Shown piece after piece: positions 50,501-62,500 of a DNA stretch of 64,000 bases. The stretch comes from Macrosoma leucophasiata (taxonomy: Eukaryota; Arthropoda; Insecta; Lepidoptera; Hedylidae): positions 1,488,001-1,552,000 of the forward strand of contig JAWQUS010000030.1 of the NCBI GenBank assembly GCA_036365455.1. Reading direction: 5' to 3'. The position numbers and the translations under genes are program-made. Numbering within the stretch: the stretch's first letter is position 1; each line of letters begins with the position of its first letter. The notes below the pieces were generated by a model, which was not told the origin of the DNA, did no database searches, and worked only from the letters and a program-made list of their open reading frames with translations.

Positions 50501-53500
50501 TATTTTAGGTGTACTAGCATGTCTAGCATCTACTGACTATGACTTCGTTCGAGAGGACGCCTACCTATTCTTAATAAGGTTATGTCATGATGTAGTAAAC
50601 AAGCATACAGTTTACATTGATGGTAAGTGAATACAGTATCCTATAAACAGATTTCAATGTAAATGAGTAGCCACTCAATCAGGAAACTCAGGAACGATAC
50701 TTTAACTTTTAAAACAATACGTCGTTATTTTTACGAATGTTTAGTGAAAACGTTACTCGTAGGATAGTTTAGTCTAGGGTTAAATATCTTTGGCTGCAAT
50801 GATGAGGCAGAAGCGGATCCAGGGGCCAGCTTAGGAGAACCTCCCTCAAAAATCATCTTTATTTCATAAGTTCCTTTCGAATTCGATTCAACTATGACAA
50901 ATGTGATTGGGAGTTCTAGATTTCACCTTCAGCTGAGTCAAGCTCTCCCTAGTGATAATCCTAGACCAACCACTTGTTGTAAGCGTACGCCCATCCTAAC
51001 TCAAGAACAGAGGACAAGGTCAATTTGTCGCAGCCATAAATAAGGCAATATCAATTAAATGGCGCATGTAACATAATAATTAAACAACGAGCCTGACCCG
51101 CGACCCGCGGCCTTTTTAATGAATATGTTTGCAGAAGACACTGTTGCATGTATTAGTAAACGATTTGTAGTTCTCGATAAACAGAGAGAGAATAAAGAGG
51201 GTTTCCCAAAATTCCACTAAGATCTGGAATTATGCCCGAACGAAGTGGCGGGCATGAGCTTGTTATTACTATATATAAACCCTTCCGGCCAAGGGCGGAT
51301 TTCCCTGTAGGCCGAGTAGGCCCGGGCCTAAATCCGCAAAAGGAGATGTTGCGAGCTCGGCTCTGGTTCGTACACGTCCTCAAAAAATGGATAAATTAAA
51401 GAAGAATCCGAAAACAATACAATTAATTTATTCAAGAATATATTTTAGAGTTACAACCACATTTAATTCAAACGATTTTATCATTTTCAACTATGTTAAA
51501 CATGGCGGCGATACAGCCAACACTTGGGATCAATCGATTTTGATAGTATTTAGAAAATATTACTTTTTTCTCCAAGTACTATAAAATCACAATACAATAA
51601 AAAAAATGAAAATGTCAAAATGACATCGCCCGCCGTATTCGCCATGTTGGTTTTGAGTTGTAATTCTAACTGCAAATAATGTTTTGTAACTGCAAACAAA
51701 TCTAAATAAGTGAAAACATGCAGTAAAAAACGTTTTTATATTGATTTTGATTGTTTAATGATATTGTGTACAATACATGGCCGAAGGTCCATACATTTTT
51801 GCAACATCTCCTTTAGGGAGCAACAAAATTTAGAGGGCGGCAAAATTTGGCCGTTTTCTTTTTACGAGTAAGTAGTAATTGCCTACGTGCATCCCTATAA
51901 AATCTCAAAAATTTGTTTATATAGCATCTCGCGAAAAAAATTACATGTATGGCAATTACGATTACTAGAAGAATTAATTAAATAACCTACTGACTATCGT
52001 TTTTTTTTTCATTTTAATTTAATTTTTATAGTTTATCTATTTTTTTTATGTTTTACAGCACAGGGACGGCTATCTTTCATAGGCCTAGGGCAGCCAACGT
52101 ATCCATTCCGCCCCTGCTCCCGTCCCGTTACTGGCTGAGTGACTGATAGATGACGCACAGCCACAACTACTGATCTGTAGAAATCTGAAATTTTGAAAGT
52201 TCTTTCGGTAGTGCATGGGCAGTAACTACTATTAGAGAATTCGACGCAGTTCCTACGGACACGGGCATTATGCACATACAAAGACTGGAGAGTATATCTG
52301 GTGGTCTCTCGCTATGGGTCTCGTACGAAAGCTTCAAGTCACTCAGCGGTCAATGGAAAGGGCTATGCTCGGCGTTTCCCTACTGGATCGAATCAGAAAT
52401 GAGGAGATCCGTAGGCGACCGAAAGTCGCTGACATAGCCAAGCAGATTTCCAAGCTGAAGTGGCAATGGACAGGGCACATAGCTCGGAGAACCGATAGCC
52501 GCTGGGGCAGAAAGGTTCTCGAGTGGAGGCCACGTATCGGCAAACGCAGCGTAGGACGTCCACCTGCAAGATGGACCGACGACCTGATCAAGGCTGCAGG
52601 TACCCGCTGGATGCACGTCGCTTCCGATCGGTCGGCATGGAGGTCCTTGGGGGAGGCCTATGTTCAGCAGTGGACGTCTTATGGCTGATATGATGACATT
52701 TATTCCTAGCATTAGCTCAATGTTATTGTCGATTATGCATACAATTTTAGGTCTTGGGACAAACAGTGCAGTTAGAGGTCTAACTTCGAGAAAGAAGGCC
52801 ATCGCCGAACCTTACTCAGTTGGGCAACATTTGGGAAGATACGGTACCGAACATGGTCGAATTTACCGCAGTGTTTCAAGACCAATAGTCGTTACACACG
52901 TCCGAATTTGGTACGGAGCGGACAGTGGATTCGGTACGCTCCGAACCAAATCTGGCCGTGTGTATAGGAATCCGGCAGACAGAATTATTATTAATCATGT
53001 CCTTATTATATTACTAGCTGTTGCCCGCGGCTTCGCCCGCGTGGATGTCGTTTTATAAATAACTAAGTACCTAGTTCTAGTTCCTATAATAATGGCAACC
53101 CATTATACGTCCCACTGCTGGGCACGAGTCTCTCCCCTTTTTGGGGGGAGGCCTGGAGCTTACTCCACCACGCTGCTCCAATGCGGATTGGTGGAGGTGG
53201 GTGGATTAGTAGCCAACCCACTGTCAGATGTTTTCAAACCGCCCATAAGGCCTCCGACAAGGTTTAACGACTGCTATACATCGATAGCAACCGGGACCGA
53301 CGGCTTAACGTGCCCTCCGAAGCACGGAAACGCGCATTTTAATTTGCCACTAGCGGTCACCCATCACACTACCCCACCGCGCCCGTGGTGCTTAACCGAG
53401 CAGATCGCTTACGATCTACACCAGCCGCTGGGCCATGCGCGCTCCCTAGTAGTTCCTATGTTCTTTCTCAAAGTCAGTTCTATCTCTGTACCAAATTTCA

Positions 53501-56500
53501 TTAAAATCGGTTCAGTCGTTTGGACGTGAAAAGGTAACAGACAGAGAGACAGAGAGACAGAGTTACTTTCGCATTTATAATATTAGCCAAGTGAAACCGA
53601 ATCCGGTCGTGTGTTACTACTATAATAGTACCTAATAACACACGACCGGATTCGGTCGGCGGACCGAATACGCTGACCAAACCCGAGCGGACTGCATCGG
53701 ACCAAATCCGCAACTGCCCTGTGGTTTCGAACCTAAGGGCGCTGCGAGGGACACATAAGATATATGCGATTAGGGCCGGTAGCAAATCTTACAAAAAATT
53801 TAGCACAAGAATGCAAAATTAGAACAATCCTAGTAAAGTTGATCTAATCTGACACATACTCAAAACTATTCTCACACAAACACTATCTGCTTCTAACAAT
53901 CTACACTACTCACACTCATCAAAACAATCTTCTGTGTAGGGCAATTTTTATCTTCATATTATTTCCTTGGTGATAGCAAAATTTATTTAGATAAGCATTC
54001 AACATCACCTTCTTGAATTTCCCCCTACAGATTATCAGTAATTTAAAATACGCATAATATGTACCTGTACCTACTTATAAATAAATACATTCTTTTAGTT
54101 TTTTAGGATTCTGTACCGCGAATGAAAAAACGGATCCCTTGTAAGATCACTCGTCTGTCTGTCTGTTTGTCTGTCAGTCTGTCTGTCGGTCCGTCTATGC
54201 AATTGAGTTTAAATATGGTTCGGTTAGATCAGTGATTCCCAAAGTGGTCTATATCGACCCCTGGGGGTCTATGACAACCTGAAAGGGTTCTGAATCAGCG
54301 AAAAAAAATTTGGGGTCCATGAAATGAAAATGGGGGTCCACGATAATGGATCTCAACACATACACTGATAGTACCAATTTAATTACATCATACCAGTGAT
54401 TCCCAAAGTGGTCCATGGGAGACTCGATGGGGGTCTACGTAGGCGTGAATAAAAATTGGAAATATGGGAATGTGATATAAATGTAGCAAGGACGGGGGTC
54501 TACAGAAACCAGAAAAAGTTGTAAAGGGTCTACAAGAAAAAATAGTTTGGGAACCAAATTTCATCAATTTATCTTTTAATTTATATATATTTTTTTTTAT
54601 TTATATTTTAACAATATTAGAATAGAGGTTTGGTTAGATAAACCAGTGACCCAAACTACGAGTACGGGTAACAGAAATAAATTGAATCCAAAAATGAGGG
54701 GCACTTTTAGTGGGTGAATTAGACTAACATTTTTAAAATATTTCAAAGTAGGTAGGTATGTTGTGTGACAATATACCTTACTAAGGTATATTGTCACACA
54801 ACATACCTATTATAAATATATACATTATATTTTATATTTTAAAATAAATAGTTTTAAGGTTATTAGAAAATTTTAATACAAATAATGATTTTAAGCGCTG
54901 TTCCGATCCGGCGGTCTCTGGTTCAATCCCCGGATCCGGGAAGAGTAATAAAGTGAGGAAAGGCCCAGTAGTATGATTGAAAATGGCATCAAATTACCAG
55001 TAACAATCTACATTGCACCCGCGTGGAGCCGGGGCGGGTCGCTATAGATATATCGTATCATAATCCTAGCGAGTACAAGGACTACAAGTACATCTACATG
55101 GAGCCCTCTTGCAGGTACTATCACAGAGATTGGCACTTAATGCGCTTGTAATAAAAGCCATATTCGATTTTATTGATTGAGCGGACTTTTTTGGGTGTAC
55201 ATGTCCGGAGTAATAGCAGCCAACAACAGTATCATAATTTGAGCGCACAAAAAAAAACCATCGAAAATCTCACACAACAAACGCTACCTCAACAAATCTT
55301 CGCATTATTAAATTACCGTTTGAAAACATGGCAATGACCATGGCACACGATAGCTTTGATTGCGCAATGTCTAATCCTTTCATCTCAGACGAAAGAACCT
55401 ACTGTTGAACCAAAGCCTCCCCATAAGAGGGGATAAATATGCAATAATCGCCAAGCTCGGCATGCGGATAGGGGATCGCAGTGGCGAGTTTTATCGCAGG
55501 ATGCTGCTGCAAATTCATTCTTGCACTTACTACCGCTCCATTGGATGGGTTTAACCGCCATTGTTCGGTTAACTGGCTGCACTAGTGAAATAATTCCCTA
55601 CTAGTAGAAGAAAATTCTTCCGCTAGAAGGCGATGGGGTCGTCACGTCCCTACTTCTTAGAGAACCGAAACCCTAAAAACCCGCGACATCTCGGGTCGTC
55701 AAATTGAGTCAATTTGTGGCCAAATAATGTCAATATCTTGGATTCCTAAGCGGAATACAAACTAGAGGTTTTGTTAATCTTAATATATATAAATCTCGTG
55801 TCACAATGTTTGTCCTCAATGGACTCCTAAACCACTTAACCGATTATAATAAAATTCGCACACCATGTGCAGTTCAATCCAACTTGAGAGATAGGATAGT
55901 TTAAATCTCAAATTATAGTCGCAATTTTAATTTATTGCTAATTATTTGTCTGTTATTATTTGACAGTCACAATTATCTGTTAACTCCAAATGATTCTAAC
56001 AGATGTCGATACTTTTCGACTGGGTTGAGTAAGTAATCAATAGATGGCGCTGTTATGGTAAATCTACAAACGTGTCATATAAGCTACATTTTAACAGCAT
56101 AATTACCACGTGTTGTTGACGCTCTAAAATTAATTAAATTTATTTTGTAGTGAACGAAATACCGTATAATTCAATAATTTCCACTTTTTACATTTTTGGT
56201 GTGAGCATAGCTGGCCACGTCTATATATATATAAAAATGCAACCCGTTTTCCTTGGTCACGGCTTCACCGATTTGGCTAATTTTGGTTTTAAATGATTTT
56301 TGGAAGTCTAGGGAAGGTTTAAAAGGTAAGAAAAATATGAAGATATTGAAGGGAAACAGTAAAAACCACAATTTTATTTTTCCATACAAATAGTCCGTAT
56401 CTATCAAACCTTTGACACCTTATTTCATTCTGAGGCAATACGAAGTTTGCCGGGTCAGCTAGTATTATAATAATTAAATCGTATCCTTCTTTTACTGGTG

Positions 56501-59500
56501 GTAGACTGGTAGAGTTCCAATGTAAGGACGCGAGGGCGTAGGCACCACAGCATTACTTAATCTATCTGCAGCCAAATGGCAGTGTTCAGCACTGATAGTG
56601 CTTAACGGTTGGATGGTTATGTAGGTATGGTCCCTTAATAACTATCATTTTGACCTCTGGTTTTTGTGTAGATGTCTATAAGCTGCAGTCATCACTTAAC
56701 ATCCACGTGATCTGCATGCTTACTTGCCACCTTCGTCAAATAAAAAAATCTAGCCCAGAACGTGGAACCAAACCTCCTTCGGTGATGTTCCCTTGGCAAT
56801 ACAATACCTAAAAATAACGGCTTTAAAACTGGTGTGAAAAGAGTCCTTCGGGACTGACAGCGGAGTAAAAGCAGCCATCGACCGTTTCGCGAATCGCGCG
56901 CAAAAAAATACCATCGAAAATCTCACAATGAGCTCTACCTCAACAAATCTTCGCATTATAAATTACCGTTTGAAAACATGGCAATGACCATGGCACACGA
57001 TGGTCTGTGGTCGCGGCAATCTCAAGGCGTGTCGCCGACCCCAGGGGCCTAGCAAAACAAACTGGTGATCGATCACAATGGAATTGTAGATTTGGTAATT
57101 GCGTACCTACCTACCAGGGTAAACATTTTACATTGCGACATGTTTATTAAAATTGTGTCATTATTGTTTTTTATGGACCGCCGTGTGCGATTAATGATCC
57201 TTCAGTCTGATACAAACGTAACATCACGCCTGTAATCCCCGAAGGGGTAGGCAGATGTAAATGCATGCATTCAAGCATTCATGCAAACACCCTCGACTCG
57301 TCGGTTACGTTTTGACCCATGTCACAGGTGGCGAGCCTGAAAATTTCCAGAAAATGGAAAAATCCCAATAGGACCAGAGATAAAGGACTTTACACCATTA
57401 TCTCTGATAACCCCTTACCCGGGAATCGAACCCAGGACCTCAGTGTTGTAGTAGTGGCCTGCTACCGCCAGGCCACCGAGGCAGTTAACTAAGAAGAGTA
57501 AAATATTAGGGAATATAAAGATTAGATTTATAAATTCCTGCTTAATAAAATGATCTGGAGATTTGAATGTGAATGAGTCACTGACAATAGAGTTCTAGTG
57601 TCGGAGCTCGAAGGCGTAGCATCGCATTACTTAATTATCTGCCGCCAAACGGCAGGCAGAACATACACACAAGTTAAAAGAATGACATATTTTATTTAGA
57701 TACTAGTTACCTATGCCCGCGACATCGCCCGCGTGGAATAAAAGTTACTCATCTGCCAGTGAAAGTCTCGTCAAAATCGGTGCAGCCGTTCCAGAGATTA
57801 ATCACAACAAACAGACAAGACGAAAATTGTAAAACAAAAATTTTTGGTGTAGGTAAGGTAAAGTCACCAATGCCAGACAGTGACCTAAAGGATGACACCT
57901 ACGAAGAAATTTTCTTGTATTAAAAACAATCTTATTAGAATTACTCATATTACAATATAATGGGATACCTAGCACCATCTATGAATTGTTCTCAAAAACT
58001 CCCAACAGTTTCGAAAAAGAAATTTCAAAATGTCATCAGTTGTTGTCAAATAAGTAACGGAGTGAGCACGCGTTCCGCGATTTCTTATGTTTTTGGTTAA
58101 GGAAGCCGAAATTTGAAGGTGAGTTTTGAATTAATATTTATTTAAAAAATACTTTTTACTCATTTGATAACGTATTATTGATAAGTTGGGATAATGATAA
58201 ACGTGTGTTTGGTATTATTTTTTGTCAAATTATTGCAATGTATGATATGTCTACTATTAGTTCCAAAAATAATTAATATCTAATAGATGACAGGTGTGTC
58301 AACCATTGGTGTTTCGAGATATTAAACTCATAAGTTTGGTTTGGCACGATTTTGAACTCTATTCCCAATGAAAAGATTACTGTAGAGATATCAACAACTT
58401 TGGATAACTTTTACTAAAGGTAGACATGGTGTCTACTATTGGGGTATACATGATGTCAATTATTGGTTCTATTGTTCCAGACTGATAATTATTCCGCCAA
58501 TCAAAGGACAGATGTTTCGTCATTCAAGAATGCAAACGAGGAGTTCCGACGTCAACTGCGGCAAAAAAATTTGGGGTACCTAGGGTAACTTTACTGAATA
58601 AAGTAAAGGGCAAGACACCAATGAAAAAAAATATTTACCCTTAAATGGAGCCTAAAACTCCCTGCAAAGAAGTCGAAGAAAAAACTACTCAAAATGTTGA
58701 AGGCTCAGTAAACACAGGAGCGTTTGAACCACCTATATCAAGTCATTATAGGCCACAAGGAAGCTGTTCAAAGATTTCAGATAATATGGTAATACCTAGT
58801 CCATTTAAAAGAGCATTGTTTTGGCCAACTCCTAAACAAAACTCAAAAGGAAGAAGGAAAGAAAAAGTGCCATGTGTTGTATCATCTTTGTAATGGCAAA
58901 GATACCATGAAAACAAAGAAAGGAAAAAGACTGAAATAGAGGATGAGAAAAAAAGAGCTCTTCTTTTTTTCTCATCCTCTATTTCAGTCTTTTCAGTCTT
59001 TTCAGTCAGTTCAGGAAAGAAAAATAAAGAAAGAAGAGACTGAAAAAGCACGAAAACTTAAGACTGATAAGAAATTACTAAAGAAAAATAAAAATAGTTT
59101 ATAAAACAAACTTAAAAAGACTGACTATTATAGCTCAACTACCGAAGAAGAATGGGTAGAATCTGGAGACAGCACGAATGATATTTCTGATGAAGTCACT
59201 GATGAGAAAAATGAAGAAGAAAGAAAGGAGGAACAGAGTAGAATTAAGCAAGGTGACTATGTTATCGTTAAGTTTCCTGGCAAAAAGAGATATTACAAAT
59301 ATGCTTGTATTGTCCAAAAAGTAACTAAAATAGAAATTGAAGTTATGGCAATGATAGCATGTGATGAATCTAAAACAGTATTCAAAGAAAATGATAGGGA
59401 TATCAGTGCTATAATTGAATCTCTTAAATAATTAAAGTCCTTGATGTACCAAATATGATTATAACTGGTGATAGAATTAAGTACAAATTTGATAGTGCCT

Positions 59501-62500
59501 TAGAGGTTGATGGATAAGTAATTATTACCTAAGTTAATTAAGTATATCAAGCACTGATGTCTTAAATCTCCAACTGGATTAATTAAATATGATGTCAACT
59601 ATTAGTGCATTTGACCGTCTACTTATGGTGATTTTCTTTTTTTGTGATGTTAACTATTAGTACTTAAGGCAACATTAAAAAAAAAATAATAGTAATTAAA
59701 AGTATGTTGATTATTGCAAATTTTATTACTTAACATAATTTTCTAAGATACACTGCATTCGTATAAAAAAGCTGTGATTGTTTTGTTTGATAAATATATA
59801 ATTATTTCCATATAAACAAAGTGTTTTCCTTAGAGTGTCGAGTATTGGTGACTTTACCTTACATAATTCCATACAAACGTTTCATTTGGTCTCTATTACA
59901 CAGACATCAATCAGTGACGTGTATTTACACATGCACCTGTGTGCATAACATGAAGAGAATACCAAACGTCGCCCATAAGAGGGGAGGAGGTTGGGTGAGG
60001 CGGGGAAATCGGGTGGGACGTCGAAGTGTTCATTCTATACATAGTATTATTACATATTCTCTGCCCATGTACAGCACATCAATAAGACAAGTGTAAATGC
60101 ATGTATGAATTCCAAGAACTGAATCAAACAACCATAACTAAACCATAAAAATATGTCCAATTTAAATTGTCTGCAGTGAATTTAGAAAAAAACAATGTAT
60201 TTTCACATTTTAAGTTGTACAGTTGCAACATGTTTTGTAATAACAAACACAAACGAAATGGTGTTTTAATACATAGAGCTAAGGTGCAAAACGGGTTCAG
60301 ATTATCTATGGTGTTTGACATTACAGGAAAATTTTCAAGATTTTGCATTCCAAGAACGATTTAAGTAATGACTTTTACAGGATATTTTTTTAAGTAATTA
60401 TTTTTGACTGCCTCGGTAGCCTAGTGGTAGCAGGCCACTACTACTACGCTGAGGTCCTGGGTTCAATTCCCGGGTAGGTGGATAACAGAGATAATGGTGT
60501 AAAGTCCTTTATAGAGATAAAGGACTTTACACCATTATCTCTGTTCCCAATGGAACCAGAGGGTTCCATTGGGATTTTTCCATTTTCTGGAAATTTCCCA
60601 GTACCTCAGTTTGGTAATGTGCCTGGAGATGTCAACAGGCTCGCCATCTGTTACATGGGCCAAAACGTAACCGGCGAATCGTAGGTGTTTGCATGTATGC
60701 TCTGCCTACCCCTTCGGGGATTACAGGCGTGAAGTTACGTTTTATTATTTTAAGAAACCTTGTATAACAGTGTAAAATTGGCTCACAGATAAAATTAATA
60801 GACTTGAGAAAATTAACCATTTTGCAAAATGGTATCATTTTAATATCTCTATGTAATAAAATGTAATAATCTTGAAACTTTATACTACTATACTTATACA
60901 ATCTAAAAAAATGTCAATGCTCAATTTTTTTTTAAGTTTTTAATCATACTGGATTTGAAAACTAAAAATGGAAAAACTCGAAAAAAATGCCTAATTTTTT
61001 TTTTTTAATCATTCAAGATTTACAAAATTTTGAATTTGAGAGAGCAGTCAAGGAAGTGATTGGAATAAACAATGAGTAAAGTATGATTATTAATACTTAG
61101 AAATTGAAAATTAAAATGTGCCAAGCATGAAAAGGTGTGACATTTTATAGTTATACCTCTTCTGATCACTTTCTCTCTTTCTGATCTTCACTCACTACAA
61201 TCATGCCACATAACAACTGAAGCTTGGTATAATGATGAATGCGAATAGTATTCAGAAAGTTATTACATTGAGAAGTTTCATCATTCATACATTACCCTAT
61301 ACCAAAATTTAATAATATATGTATTTTATTTTTAGTTTTTCATATAGTGTAAGATTTCGTTGGATAGGTCTTTTGAAAACGTTAAGGGTATAGAAATATC
61401 ATTTTTCGATTTAGTTAATGGTTTGTGACTTATTAAGCTTTAAAGTGCCAATTTTCGTTAGAGTTAAGTGTTCCCCTCCTCTACTGAATAAACGATTGTT
61501 GTTAGATATTCCAATGTTACGGCAATAGAAGCTAAATATAACGAAATTAAAAGAAAAACTATCACACTTAAATTGGCTTTACAAGTTTGCGAGTAATAGT
61601 GGACTAAATGTATTTTACTAGAACATTTTGACAACTCTATAGAATTTTTTTTTTATTACATTATTTCAACCTAAAAACTACGGAACACTACACTTGGCGC
61701 GTGGCCCGACACGCACTTGTGCGGTTTTTACTTAAGATTGGCTTCAAAGCATGTGTTTTGACATGTCTGTGAAACAAAATAAGCAATGAAAGACTGACTG
61801 TGAATCCAAGTAAAGTCAAAGTACAAGCCGCAAATCTCTCACCTAGTTCACTTTAGGAAACAACTTTACTAAGTAAGTAAAAGTGTACTAGAAACTGGCT
61901 GCATCAAACAAGGTTGTAGCATTGATTTAGCAATTTACCGGAAGAACCCTATATTGTTTACCCGAAACCAACAAAAACCAAAAGTTATTATAGGTAATGC
62001 ATAATCATATCAATCTTGCTTGCATAACGTTGAATAATGTAACAAAAAGTTGGAATAAATTAATTTCAGTTGTAGTATTTCTTCAAAAACGTGTTGTAAC
62101 TCATAATTAGGAATAATTAATTTATATTTGTCTGAGGGAATGCCTATCAGTGACAACTTCAGGTGTTGATCGAGATAACATATACACACCTGCAGGTATT
62201 GACCAGAAAATACATATAATGTCTGTTATAACTGTTGTTATGTACTGATATTGCAGATAACTAGTTATTTTACACAAATTAACTTGTCCTCTAAATTCAA
62301 CCAATTGATATCATCATTACATTTTAACTCCATGGAGGACCATCATCAGGTATTGATAAATTCGACTCAATATCATATTTCATGGGTGAAATATGCTTAA
62401 AAAATTGGAAAAAAGTATGTTCTTGCTAACAACCTCTCTTATTAACAACACTAATATATCTAAAAACAAATCCTTGTAATTTGTGTCAAGCACAAACACA

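Noticed and set aside
49862..50640. Possible small gene in chico intron 1
   Set aside because: Open frames are short, without domain motifs or splice support. Part of the sequence resembles the repeat near 2010-2240.
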